A stretch of 64,000 bases of DNA, from the NCBI GenBank assembly GCA_023376005.1, contig CM042181.1:17215412-17279411 (forward strand). Reading direction: 5' to 3'. The notes beneath the pieces were generated by a model, which did not search any database, had not been told where the DNA came from, and saw nothing but the letters and a program-made list of their open reading frames with translations. The stretch comes from Doryteuthis pealeii. Its lineage: Eukaryota; Mollusca; Cephalopoda; Myopsida; Loliginidae. Numbering within the stretch: the stretch's first letter is position 1; each line of letters opens with the position of its first letter. Shown one piece after another: positions 1 through 11,900 of the stretch. Both the position numbers and the translations under genes were made by a program.

Positions 1-103
1 AAATATTTTTAAAATAATGAATTTAAGATTTTAATTAAAACAAATTCAAAGTCAACTAACACAAAACTTGAGGACATTTTTTAAATTTGAATGACCTTGA
101 TAT

Positions 104-144
<41 letters not shown>

Positions 145-154
145 TAAATTATAT

Positions 155-430
155 ACACTCTAGTTCTCCAGAATTGGAGCCTCACCATCAGATACAGTTT
201 AGTGTCCGACCCAGGACATCTTTTTTTGCTGGGTGGAATCTTACCCCTCTACAGGGGACACATACAGGGTGGCAGTTATGCGTGTTTGAAAACATTGTTT
301 ACATAATTTCAAGTACTTAAAAAAATAGATTAAAAAAATGAAAATGGAGGTATCTGATCCCGAAGATGAAAAAATAATAAAAGGTACCTAACCCGGAAGT
401 AAGAAGCCTTATTAATGCTGAAAAGTTTTT
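155..430. repeat. Direct duplicate of 1366-1680, R1-related
   Basis: From 'ctctagttctccagaattgg' through 'gtttacataatttcaagtac' to 'ggaagtaagaagccttatta' this stretch repeats almost base for base at 1366-1680. The second copy has an extra 'gtattccaagtcccg' block and a longer R1-like 5' part starting near 1290. The rest of 1-820 is AT-rich with poly(A) runs, and I see no gene. Confidence 0.8.
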
Positions 431-451
431 AAATAAGGATATAAAAATTTA

Positions 452-482
<31 letters not shown>

Positions 483-822
483 TGGGAAAAAAAATTAAAT
501 AAAGTTAATCAAAGTTTTAGTCAATTTTGAAGAAAAATTATTCTCAACTATTTCATAGAAAAAATTATGTACCATTGATTGATTTAACGGCAGGTCAAAC
601 TGTCCAGGGTTATTTTATGTCTAGAGGTTAGGGAATCACATTCATTGTACATTGATATTTATATTTTTTGTGTATTTGTTTCTTAAAAGGTTTTTTGCAG
701 TTATATAATGTCAAGTATTGACCTTGTGTCACATCCTGCTCATGCAGAGAGGTTGGTAAATTATATAATATCAACCACTACTATCAAATACAGATAATTT
801 GCAGTTTTATGGTTTAAATTTA

Positions 823-1078
823 GGCCGGGTTAGCTCAGTCGGTAGAGCTTTCGGCTAGAAACTACAAGGTTCCTAGTTCGATACCGGTCCCCGCCAACTC
901 AGCATATGAGTAGCACAGGGATTTGTGCGGTAAAGTAAGGAGCTGATGGTAGGTGTAGCGCTCCACCTCAGATGCTACAACAATCTCTGTGGTCTAGCGC
1001 TATTGAAAAGGGGATAGACTCCCTCACTGACTGGCTGATACCGACCTTAGGCCGCCCCGTCGACTTTACTTTACTTTT
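823..1078 (+). mobile_element. tRNA-derived SINE (family S1)
   Basis: The head has pol III promoter boxes: box A 'tagctcagtcgg' near 831 and box B 'gttcgatacc' near 877. The tRNA-like head is followed by a body with 'gagctgatggtaggtgtagc' and 'ggggatagactccctcactg' and a tail ending in tttactttactttt. Four other copies lie in the window in the opposite orientation (12470, 36260, 39345, 60690), which confirms a mobile family about 250 bp long. Confidence 0.85.
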
Positions 1079-1289
1079 CTTATGGTTTGGAATTATTCCT
1101 ATCTAATACTAATAATTATAGGGTTTCAAGTAATTATTCATATTTAATAACAGTCATTTGTTTGGACAGAGTTATATAATTTCAAGTAACTTATAATAAT
1201 CCTTAGTAAACAATTATAACTTCAAGTAAGAATTCTTAATACAAATAATTTAGTTATATACCATATAATAGTTCTTAAATAGATCAATC

Positions 1290-1680
1290 TGACCCATAGA
1301 TAGGACCCTAACAGGTACTACCACTCTGGGTCAGAGTGGACCTGGGAACAATGGCAATACTATACTCCACACTCTAGTTCTCCAGAATTGGAGCCTCACC
1401 ATCAGATACAGTTTAGTGTCTGACCCAGGACATCTTTTTTTGCTGGGTGGAATCTTACCCCTCTACAGGGGACACAGTATTCCAAGTCCCGCATACAGGG
1501 TGGCAGTTATGCGTGTTTGAAAACATTGTTTACATAATTTCAAGTACTTAAAAAAATAGATTAAAAAAATGAAAATGGAGGTATCTGATCCCTAAGATGA
1601 AAAAATAAAAAAATAATAAAGGACCCTAACCCGGAAGTAAGAAGCCTTATTAATGCTGAAAAGTTTTTAGATAAGGTAAA
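1290..1680 (+). repeat. R1-family copy with internal deletion
   Basis: Opens with the R1 signature 'gaccctaacaggtactacca' and 'gggtcagagtggacctggga', jumps to 'gctgggtggaatcttacccc', then continues into the block shared with 155-430. Poly(A)/poly(T) runs follow (1840-1980) with a further partial repeat of 'gaccctaacccggaa'. Confidence 0.7.
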
Positions 1681-1893
1681 AAAAAGTTTTTAAAAATGGG
1701 TACACATATACAGTAGCGTGTTAAGAGATAATATCAAATTTTACGTATAAGTAGCATTAGAATACGGAAACTCACGAAGTACCCCAAACCCTAGGGTCTT
1801 AAAGGATTTGGGTAATTCTGTAAAATGTAATACTTTTTTTTTTTTTTACATAATCTAATGATATTATCTCTTGTGCGCTATTATGCATTAATA

Positions 1894-1924
<31 letters not shown>

Positions 1925-1946
1925 GAGGTATCTGATCTCTAAGATG

Positions 1947-1982
<36 letters not shown>

Positions 1983-2329
1983 ACCCTAACCCGGAACGAG
2001 GGACCACTTTATTAGTGCTAAAAATATTTTTTTTAAATTAAGTAAGAAAAACAGTTAAAAAATGTAATGCGTTGTAAATAGAAGAAAAAAAAAACGTACT
2101 GATATTTCAGTTACATAACTTTAACCTATTTTTTGACTTAAGTACAAAGTGTCTTACAAACTAAATAAACTTTTCGGGGAAAAAAAAAAACGTAAATAAA
2201 TAAGTAACTAACTAATAGATAATAAAGAAAATGCTTTTCCTTATTTAATCTATTTACCTGGCCTATAAAAAGAGGGGGGGGTGTACTAATATTACATAAA
2301 TAAAAATAACAGGTAGTTATGTAAAAATA

Positions 2330-2975
2330 CTATTTACATAACTCGTTCGCAACGAGTAGATGTGACACAAGGTCGCAAGTATGAGGGGGCACTTAGTGAG
2401 GGTCGAACTCGCTCTATTCAATAGTAAGTAATGGATCTGCAAGATTAGCTTGTTAACCATTACATTACGAGGAAGTAGTATTCTCTTTACTTTGTAATTA
2501 AGTAAATAAATAATCGAGAAAATGTTTTTACTTATCTATTTACTTGGCCTATAAAAATAAATAAAAACAAGTATTTTTTACATAACCCATTCACCACGGA
2601 TGACACAAGGTCGCAAGGATGGGGGGGGGGCACTTAGCGAGGGTCGAACTCGATATTCAATACTAAGTAATGGATCTGCGACAGTAGCTTGTTATCCATT
2701 ACACTACGAGGAAGTAGGGTCCTCTTTGCTTTTCTAATAATTAAGTAAATAAATATTTTATCTATTTACCTAGCTTATAAAAATGGGGTGGGGATAAGAT
2801 GTATTATAATATTAAATAAATAAAAACAAGTAGGTATTATTTACATAACCCGGTTGACACAAGGTCGTAAGTATAAGGGGGCACTCAGCGAGGGTCGAAC
2901 TCTCTCTATTCAATAGTAAGTAATGGATCTGCGAGACTAGCTTGTTAACCATTACACTACGAAAATCGCTTTACA
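2330..2975 (-). repeat. Three tandem tRNA-like SINE units
   Basis: Units begin near 2339, 2580 and 2843, each with 'gacacaaggtcg', 'gcgagggtcgaac', 'taagtaatggatctgc' and 'ttaaccattac'. On the minus strand each reads as a tRNA-like head: box A-like 'gtgtaatggttaacaagct' and box B-like 'gttcgaccctcg'. A tandem period of about 245-260 bp is unusual for SINEs, so local amplification after insertion is likely. Confidence 0.7.
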
Positions 2976-3199
2976 ATTTCATTATTTCTTTTTTTGACAA
3001 CTGAAAAAAGGTTTTTTTTTTCTTTTCTAAGACGCAATTTCCTATTTTTTGTTATTTCATTTCTATGATTACACAACCAAAATTCAAAAATAAAAAAAGT
3101 TTAAACCAGAAATTCTACTTTAACCTTTTTTATTCTTATCTAAATTATAATATTCTTGGGTGCTAGACATTTTAAATTTTCCCCTTTTTCCAGGTGATT

Positions 3200-3490
3200 A
3201 GGGATTTAATATTTCCCGTATGGAATATGGATCGTCACCCTTTATTTTATGATAAAAGGGGATCCATACGGAAAATATTAAACCCCTAATAATCAGATCG
3301 AAAATATCTTGGATTTTTAAAAAATTTAAATTTTATTTGTTAAACAAACAAAATGTTGATTAATTCTACCTAGTTTTTCTTTCTGTTTCCATCAATGTCA
3401 TTTTATTGTCCGTGACGTGGGTCACCCACAGGTAGGTAATAATTGTTACCGTTATTTCCTCATATATATACTAGGTGTATATATGAGGAA
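3200..3490. repeat. Two hairpin palindromes
   Basis: 3200-3290 folds on itself: 'gggatttaatatttcccgta' with its inverted partner near 3258-3285. 3443-3490 is a second hairpin around 'ttatttcctcatatatatac' and its inverse 'gtatatatgaggaaataa'. Both are non-coding and AT-rich. Confidence 0.7.
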
Positions 3491-3494
3491 ATAA

Positions 3495-3647
3495 CAGATT
3501 TGGAAAAATCCGACAAAATGTGAGAAAAAATTGAGGAAAAGGTGAATAATAAAACACAGACAATTACATTCAATTAATAATTCACCTGTGTTGATTTTAG
3601 AAGCTTCATTAGAATTTCTTCCTCAACTTTAATTCGCAAACACACAC

Positions 3648-3687
<40 letters not shown>

Positions 3688-3840
3688 CAATCGATTAGAA
3701 ACATTTGACAAAATGAGAAAAATATAAATGGAAAGGTGGATAAGCCAACACAAGCAACTGATTCAATTAATAATTCGTTTTTGTGTTGACTTATCCATAT
3801 TTCTATGTTTCATTACACATATATTATTTCACCTTTATTT
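3495..3840. repeat. (TA)n-flanked hairpin elements with the shared 'aatccgaca' leader
   Basis: Contains 'aatccgacaaaatgtgaga' near 3507, like the leaders at 8373, 29597 and 59546. It also has two arms with 'aattaataattcacctgtgt' / 'gtgttgacttatcc' type inverted partners around a (TA)n run at 3652-3682. It looks like a relative of the foldback family described under findings, but I found no hammerhead-like core here. Confidence 0.5.
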
Positions 3841-5015
3841 ACATATAATTATTATATATAAATAAAGCCTTTATTTATATATAATAATTACCACATCTTC
3901 ATTCAATAAAAGGTGGGGTACTTAAATTCAATTTTAATGAAAAAAAAAGATAAACCTCCAATTTGACATTTATTGTATTGGGGATACACCTTTTTTTAAT
4001 CTAATATTTATAATTATCTTTTAAGTTATATAACATTTAGATCAAATAAATTAATCTTTTTTTAACAGTAATGGAAAAAAATAAGAATTTAACAAATTTG
4101 ATACTTTTATATATACGTGGTTTTTATTATGAATGAATAAAATAAATAAAAATGCCCAAAAAGTAACAATTTACAATAAAAAAGACAACAACAAAAACAT
4201 TTCTAATAAAAAGCGAAATAGGGTTTATTTATTAAATATTTTGTTTATTTAACGTTAAAATTTTGAAATTAATAGAAAATATTTTATTTATATTGAATTA
4301 AGATACGAAAATAAACAGTTAAATACGCCATGACTTTTCACTGCCCTTTCAATGACATCAGGAGATACCTAACTTTTTTCTCGAGTTTTTAAAGTAATTA
4401 AATAAAATAACTAATATTTTTCTATATCAAAAATATTCAAAAGACAGTTAATTAATAATTCAAATTCCCAAAAACTCTCAAATAAAAACAAAAATGGAAA
4501 TAATTCCTCAAAATCACAAAAGGTTATGTCGGTGAGATACGGACGACCTTGTACTAAGAGTACATTGTAGGATAGGCTAAAAAAGTTACATAAATAAAGA
4601 ATTGGGGACTTTTTTTAAATCGCTGGTTAAATAAGAACTTTAGGGTTAATAATTAAACTTCTTTTACCTTTACGGGCCGTAAAAGGCCTCGGTAAATATT
4701 CGAAGCCATCCTTTGTTGAACACTTGTCACGTTTTAAGCGCTGTCTGGGAACTTTTAAAAGAACGTCCTATCTTGCTTACTTCCCTTGGTAATATGGATC
4801 TTCACAAAACTAAAACTGAAGAATGGTAAACGAAACGAAATGTCATGTGTTGTTATATTTTTAGAAATTGAATTTGTAAAAGTTTGCCAATGTTTCTGCA
4901 CCGAAACGACTTTTCTTTCTTTTTTCTTTTTTATTATTATTAATAAAAAATAAAAAAATTAGATTTAAAAAATTAAAATTATCAAATGGTAATTTTAGAT
5001 TAATTCACTTACAAA
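3841..5015. other. AT-rich stretch, no feature recognised
   Basis: High A+T with short poly(A)/poly(T) runs. No open frame resembling a known protein, no tRNA-like head and no clear tandem repeat was seen on either strand. Confidence 0.6.
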
Positions 5016-5019
5016 AAAT

Positions 5020-5330
5020 GACTTGGTTGGATTTTATGGCATGTCAGCCCTTGTTGGGTTATTTCATGCCGAAGAAGACGTTTTGTTTTATTCATTCATG
5101 ATGGGTACTCAATTTCTTTTTAAACTCGATTTTTTTAAACATATTTTCTTCAAACTCATTTTTCTATTCAACCTATAGATGGGACCCTAACAGATACAAC
5201 CACTCCGGGTCAGAGTGGATCTGGGAGTAATGGTGATCAAGGGGTACTCCACATTCCCTCGAGAATTGGAACCTCACCATCAGATGCAGTTAAGGGAAAG
5301 GATATCTCTTAATTCAAAACTGGAGCCCCT
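5020..5330 (+). repeat. R1-family copy, 5' part
   Basis: Starts with one 79-bp unit ('ttggttggattttatggcat', 'cccttgttgggttatttcat') and continues into 'gggaccctaacagatacaac' and 'tggtgatcaaggggtactcc'. It then breaks off. The stretches 5280-5345 and 5580-5660 share 'gggaaaggayatctctraattcaaaactg'-type sequence (split by differences), a further short duplication. Confidence 0.75.
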
Positions 5331-5734
5331 TACTAAAGGAATAGATCCATGCATGTTATTTTTTTATCATTGTGTAATAAGTAATTGAGAGTTACCTCCC
5401 CTACTTTATGATTACCTTCCCCTTTGGAGAACTTCCTAGAGAATACTAGACTATATAAACTTTCAATAAGTGTACCAATTATTCTAAGTAGAATGAAGCT
5501 TTCCAAAGTCTATTTGTGTTATTGTTTGTCATTACACATTGTTGCTTGATATTTTTTATCTTTATTTTTCCTTGGTTGGCAACCAGTCTAGGGAAAGGAC
5601 ATCTCTGAATTCAAAACTGTGAATGGGAACCCATTCCTAGAGGCACAGATCCATGGATGTTATTATTTTATTTTTTTTCATTATATAAAAAAATTTAATG
5701 TGGAAATTTATTTATTGAATTTTTTATAAGACTT

Positions 5735-5930
5735 TTGGACCATATTACCTTAATTTCGATTTTGTGTCATTAGGCCGTTTTTTTTCATTTAACCCCTAAC
5801 CCTAACCCTAACCCCTAACCCTAAGCCCTAACAAACAACTGGATATTGACGGTGTAAATGAAAAAAAATGACCTAATGACACGAAATTGAAAAGGGGTGC
5901 CTTAAGGTAATATGGTCCAGACTTTTTAAC
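5735..5930. repeat. Foldback element with interstitial telomere-type repeat in the loop
   Basis: The left arm (about 5738-5783: 'gaccatattaccttaatttc', 'tgtgtcattaggccg') pairs with the right arm (about 5858-5926: 'gacctaatgacacgaaatt', 'ggtaatatggtcc'). Between them, 5791-5832 is a run of CCCTAA/CCCCTAA units. Confidence 0.8.
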
Positions 5931-6066
5931 TATTAAAAAACTACTTATAAATAAAGTAATTATTTACATGAAATGCAACATGCGTGTTTGTTTTTGGATT
6001 GGGATGTGTTGAGGTCAAGTGCTAATTCTCCAGTACTTTTACATGGATTGCATTTCACCAATTCTC

Positions 6067-6345
6067 TTAAATCATCTTTATCAAAGTCTGATGAGTGACC
6101 TCAAGCATGTTGGCAACCTTCCGTCTATTTAAGATGATGGCGTAGTGTCCATTAAAAAAAATTTTTTTTTTACCTACAGCTAAGTGGCTGAACAGACTGA
6201 TCCTTGAATGGCAGTCTCTGGTGTAGTGGTTGCAAACAAAAGGTGATACTTTCTGTAGGTGTTGGGGGTGCTGTTGTCTCTCCTTCCATTTAGCAAGATG
6301 TTTAAAATTCATAATTAAAATTTCAAGTGAATAAAAATATGTCAA
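6067..6345 (-). pseudogene. LINE C-terminal zinc-knuckle remnant
   Basis: The minus-strand reading contains 'FVCNHYTRDCHSRISLFSHL'. It resembles the C-terminal C-x-x-C...C-x-S-R-I-G-L-x-S-H motif at the end of many non-LTR retrotransposon reverse-transcriptase proteins. One Cys is replaced and no RT domain precedes it, so it is a truncated remnant. Inferred from motif memory only. Confidence 0.5.
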
Positions 6346-6845
6346 TTAAATAAGAGAAAAGACTTTTTTTTTCAACAATTCCCAGAAAAATATTGTTTTT
6401 TAAAACTATGAAAAGAGAAAACCGTCTACAAAAAATTATCTTTGAGTTTTAGAAAGATAACTTTTGAATTTACAAATAGCCTTTTTCAGGTGAAGAAATG
6501 TTTTAGATTTAAAATTAAAAAATTAAAAAGTAATGTGGCTTTCTAGTTTTGATCTTTCTAGAAATGTAAAAATTAGGGACTGGACATTTTTTTTATTCAT
6601 ATGACCAAATTTTGAAAACAACCCCTCCACTACAATATTAATCAATTAAAAAAAACTATTTTTTTTTCTATTTAAAAAAAAACAAAAAAAAACTACTTAT
6701 TATAAAATTAAGTCCTTCATGAATAAAGTGCTGAAAATTTCATTAAAATTAGACAATTCCCTGATTTTTGGAAATTGATTAAAAATTAAATCTTTAAAAC
6801 GTTTATTACTTCCCCTTGAGAAAAATTGGACATATCTATATAAAT
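6346..6845. other. AT-rich stretch with a diverged repeat
   Basis: 6600-6800 contains 'ccctccactacaatattaat' and 'gctgaaaatttcattaaaat' / 'acaattccctgatttt'. Inverted, diverged counterparts lie at 63000-63270. No coding potential recognised. Confidence 0.4.
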
Positions 6846-6859
6846 ATAAAACCTAAAAG

Positions 6860-7132
6860 GGTAATTTTCACCTTTAGTTGGCTAAATTCCTAGCAAATAA
6901 AGCAATTAGAGTAACCTCCCTTGACTTTCACTTTGAAATAAGCCGGTAGGCATTTTGAAAGTCTCCGTGCGAAATAAACAAATATTTGAAACTTTTTCGA
7001 AAACAATACAACTGCACGCTTTAACACAAAAATATCATAAAATGTGTTCTTAATAACAATCAAGTTCATTTCAGATAATGCGCACGCACAATTTTAGGCT
7101 AGGAATTTAGCCAACTAAAGGTGAAAATTACC
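6860..7132. mobile_element. MITE with ~36-bp TIRs and 8-bp TSD (family M1)
   Basis: Begins 'ggtaattttcacctttagtt' and ends with its inverse 'aactaaaggtgaaaattacc'. It is flanked by a perfect 8-bp duplication CCTAAAAG at 6852-6859 and 7133-7140. At 273 bp with no ORF it is non-autonomous. An 8-bp TSD is typical of hAT elements, though P and Merlin also fit. A second copy lies at 20386-21020. Confidence 0.85.
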
Positions 7133-7140
7133 CCTAAAAG

Positions 7141-7742
7141 TGTATAAAGTATATTAAAATTAAGCTTTAGATTAATTAAACTTTAAATAGTTTAATTCAA
7201 TTTTTAATTAGGTTAAATTTGACCTACCTATATAAATATAAAACTTAATGTAATAAATATATAAAATTTAATTTTATATATTTTAAAAATTATATATAAA
7301 ATATGTAATTATAATTAAAAAAATTAATTTTATAATAAAATATGTAATAATAATAATAAAATATGTAATTATAATAATAAAATATGTAATTATAATTTTA
7401 AAAATTATATATAAAATATGTAATTATATATAAATTAGACATACAACACACGATTTACTTATTTTCTTAAAAAATAAAAAATCTTGTAAATAATCTTCAA
7501 ACATATTCGTGAATAACTTGTTTTTATCTTAGTATTATTCTAAGATTTAACGTTTTATTACATTTATTATTTTATCTTCTATAACTTATTTTTACCTATA
7601 TTATATAAGTTAACGTAGCTGAAACGAAAATAATCCATTTCAAGTTTTACAAGCAGCCGTCAGACGTTATATTCTTCGTTGTCCATGTTTGAATTTGACT
7701 GCGTCATCTCACTTGATTACAGTCAAATAAAGTTCTCTAATA
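7141..7742. other. AT-rich gene 5' flank
   Basis: Contains short tandem 'aaaatatgtaattataat' units (about 7300-7420), then less biased sequence from 7600. It presumably includes the promoter and 5' UTR of BRAT1. No TATA box, initiator or CpG cluster could be singled out. Confidence 0.4.
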
Positions 7743-7887
7743 ATGATTTTACCAACCACTAGTCCCGTAAATACTGAAAATTTCAATGATGCCCTCAAAA
7801 AGGTCTTTTTAAAACTGTTGAAGAGAAAATCACCCATCGTCGATGACACCTGCTTACAGAAATTACTTGACACGCTTCCTATTTTTG
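7743..7887 (+). CDS. BRAT1: BRAT1 coding exon 1 (residues 1-48)
   Basis: ATG at 7743 opens 48 codons plus one base, followed by the donor g|gtaggg at 7888. The peptide starts MILPTTSPVNTENF and contains 'SPIVDDTCLQKLLDTL', which matches the conserved N-terminal box of BRAT1 (P-V-x-D-D-T-C-L-x-K-L-L-D in vertebrates). The exon is too short for a long-ORF screen and was found by reading the frame. It ends in phase 1, matching exon 2. Intron 1 is 10.4 kb. Confidence 0.85.
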
Positions 7888-8317
7888 GTAGGGTGAACTT
7901 ATAATCCTAGTATTTGGGTATACAACTTATACAAGTCAGTTGATTTTCGTTTTAAAAGTTAACATTAAAGTGATTAATACTTAAAATATTTAGATTATTT
8001 GAAATACGCTTTGTAAATATTTCTTTTTTGTGTGTTAATGTTTTGTTTGTTTTAAAAGATTGTCATACTTTTTTGTGTGCTTTGGTCGATATTCCAAAAG
8101 CCGAAGTTAACTTTTTTATTTAATTTCTGTTATATTTATTATTGTTATTATTATTATTGGTAGGCTACTAATCTGTTATCTATAGTGACAATGAATAAAA
8201 TAATCTTTTTTTTCTTTTTTGTAAACAACTATTTAATGGCGCGTGAAAAAATATTTATTTATGAACTGAGTTCATAAATAAATATTTCATTGAATTCTCT
8301 GTGTGTTTAATGTTTAT

Positions 8318-8352
<35 letters not shown>

Positions 8353-8685
8353 TGGGAGAAATAAGAGGAAATTAATCCGACATTATGTGGAGAAAGGTTG
8401 ACAAACACGGGATGTTGTAGAAAACAATAAACATCCCGTGTTTGTCTAACTTTCTCCATTAAACAAAAAGTAAGTTACAAAAACACACACAACCTATCAA
8501 ATATCAGAAATCACACATATACATATTCTGCCAAAATATAGTTATTCAATGCCTGAAGAAGATAACAGATCTGAAACATGTGTCGCATATGTAAGTTAAT
8601 AATAAATTTAAAAAAAAAACATAATCCTTTATGCAAACCTTTTTTATAGAATATCTAATTTTCTCCTGTTGGACACATAACAATA

Positions 8686-8736
<51 letters not shown>

Positions 8737-8941
8737 TAGATCTTTTTATATAACACCTACATATATTATATATGTGTGTAGATGTATATGAAAAATAATT
8801 AAGATATATATATATAAAACAAATTTTTAAATAATTAAGATATATATATATAAAACAAATTTTTTTCTCTCCTCCTTTTTTTTTTGTACTCCCTTCGTAT
8901 CCACCTCTATAGGTGATCATAATGATTACCCTTAAAGCATT

Positions 8942-8986
<45 letters not shown>

Positions 8987-11900
8987 TATATACACACATA
9001 CATACACGTGTGTGTGTTGTGATGTTGTTATGGAGCCCACGTATGCTTCTTTGTAGATCAGGGTGAACCTGGGAGTAATGGTGATGAAGGGGTACTCCAC
9101 ACTCCCAGAGATCCAAAATTGTAACTTCACCATTAGATGCAGTTTAATGTCATACCCAGGACACTAAGACCTTCAGCCACCGCCTTCTAGAGGGTTTACT
9201 ATAAGGGCAATAGGGTTGTGACAAACATAGGTGATAGGGCCTAACGTAACAAGCCGATTGATATGAGAGAGCCTCTCCAACTGCCCGTCTAGCCTAAGTT
9301 AGGGCTAAAGTGGAGTGTTGCAAGTCATGGACTGCTCAGTCACCAGAATTCCGTCCTTAAGCATCATGGGTCACTACATATTGCCAACAGGCGGCTACAT
9401 TGGAGGTGGGGGTCTTACTCTTTTACAGAGGTGCAGTCGGTGGATTCTACAGTCCCAGCAAACAGGGCAGGTGGGAATTGTGGAGTCACTCCTTTGTTGC
9501 TATTACTCCCAGGTCCACTATGACTCAGAGTAATAGTATCTTTAGTACGTTAGTATAACAGTTATTGTAGGAAATGGAATCCGGTGATCCGAGTTCAAAT
9601 CCTGGATGAGGTTGTTTGTGTTTGGATACATAGCGTAGTGGATAGAGGAGTTAGGTTAAGACAGTTCTAATTGACAGTTATCTCTAGACTGCAGGTTCAA
9701 TCCTGGTCAGGGGCAGCAGTAACATAGAATAATAATTAACACAGCTTAACACCTGTACCCCAGCTATGGTTAGTGGAATGAGAATAGGATACCACCGTGA
9801 ACTGAATAAAGGGTTAGGTTCAAAGTTTTATGATGGCTCCCAAATATGACAAGAAGGTTCCTGAGTTCGAGAAGGTTCCTGAATATGAAAAAGAAAGTTC
9901 CTGAGTTCAAGAAGGCTCCAGAGTCTGAGAAGGTTCCCGAGTCCGACAAGAAATACCTGAAGAAGGCCGGGGGGTACATCGGCTGAAATGTTGTACAGAA
10001 AACAATGGAGATGAGGACAATAGTCTGAATAATACAAATAATACTAAATATACACAGCTTAACACCTGTACCCCAGCTATGGTTAGCGGAATGAGAACAG
10101 GATACCCCCCGTGGACTGAATAAAGGGTTAGGTTCAAAGTTTTGTGATGGCTCCCGGTTATGACAAGAAGGTTTCCGAGTTCGACAAGAAATACCTGAAG
10201 AAGGCCAGGGGGTACATCGGCCGAAATGTTGTACAGAAAACAATGAAGATGAGGACAATAGTCTGAATAATACAAATAATACTAAATATCTTTATTATTG
10301 TCACACTTTATTTTGCGCATGCATGCTTATATTTGGCACCGTTATGGTCAAAGTCTGAGCCTGATCTTGCCATTTTGCTTGCGGTCTTCACAGTGTAAAC
10401 ATGGCCGTTCCACTAGCAATATGCACCAAGGAAGTGACCCGTTTTCTCTGCTTCAGTGACTGAAATTCATCAGAGGCTTTTAGCACAATACGGGGACAAT
10501 ACACTACCATGTAGAAGTGTGTATGAGTGGGTAGAGAAGTTTAAAAGTGACAGGATAAGTGTGATGCATGAACAGGGAGTAGGACACCCATCAACTTTAA
10601 CCCCCGATGAAAAGATTCAACAAGCTCAAGAGATGGTAATGGCGAACTGGCAAGTTATGAGGTAGCTTGTTCTCTGCAGATTAGTCATGGTTCTGCCAAT
10701 CAAATCATCCATGATAAGCTCAGCTTCCATAAAACAATGTTAGTGTGACGGAGAACACAAGTCGAGTAGCAGAAATAAGGACTTACCATATACTTGAAGG
10801 AAGCGGGTTAGTTTGTCTGGCGTGTAGGACTTTGATCTAAGATTGAACCCGCATCCTTCTGATTATGAAAAAGCGATACTTTGTGTAGTGCTGAAGACTG
10901 AGTTGACCCAAGTTCTCGTATGTTAAAATCAGATGCCCGTATGACAGCTACAAGCAAGTGGGCGCTGGATGTATAAATAGACCAGCAGAAACCCAGGTGG
11001 GACAAAGGAAAAAGTGCATGTTACGGGATCAGAAAAAAAGTAGCATCGAGAGGCTTGGAAGAAAAAGAAGAAGAAAAAGAAGAAACAACAAAAACAAATC
11101 CAAGATATAGAAGTTGACTTCGACAAAACTGGAAATGGAGAAGAAAAAGGAAAGATTAGATCTGCCAGTAAGCGTTGGACTCGATTTTGTGACCCCGCCC
11201 CTCAACAAAAATTTTTTTGTTAACTTAAATTTTATTTTTCCCTCAACAGTTAGTTGGTTGGATTTTATGGCATGAAAACCCCTGTTGGGTTATTTTTATG
11301 CTGAAGACATTTTGTTTTATTTATTCTTGATGGTACTCAATGTTTTTAAAAACTCAGTTTCTTTTTGAATTAATTTTTTTCTATTTAGCCCATAGATGGG
11401 ACCCTAACGGATACTACCACTCCGGGGCAGAGTGGACCTGGTAGTAATGGTGATGAAAGGGTACTCCACATTCCCCAGTTCCAGAATTGGAACTTCACCA
11501 TCAGATATCAATGTCATCCCAGGACACTAAGACCCTCAACCACATCCTTCTAGCACATATATGATAAAAAGGGTTGAGGGTTTGTCATGAGAGAAATAGG
11601 GTTGGGACAATCATATAGGTGCTAGGGCTTGACAGGACCAGCTGATTGATCAGAAGGGGCCTCTCCGACCACCCATAGCCTAAGTAGGAGTCTAAATAGA
11701 GTGTTGCATGTCATGGACTTGTTAGTCACCAGGGTTCCATCCTTAAGCATCACAGATCACCACCCACAGCCAACTGGTGGCCCCATTGGGTGGGGTCTTA
11801 CCCCTCTGCTGAGGTGCAGTTGGTGTATTCTAAAGAACCAGCCAACAGGGTTGTCTATGAGTTGAATAGAAAACGAGTTTGAATAAATTGTTTAAAAGAA

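Noticed and set aside
823..897. tRNA gene
   Set aside because: Box A and box B are present, but the sequence continues into a conserved SINE body and is found in five dispersed copies; no good anticodon arm or 3' end was seen.
10456..10665. Functional 69-residue transposase gene
   Set aside because: The frame is flanked by recognisable mariner sequence in other frames; it is a piece broken by frameshifts and a deletion.
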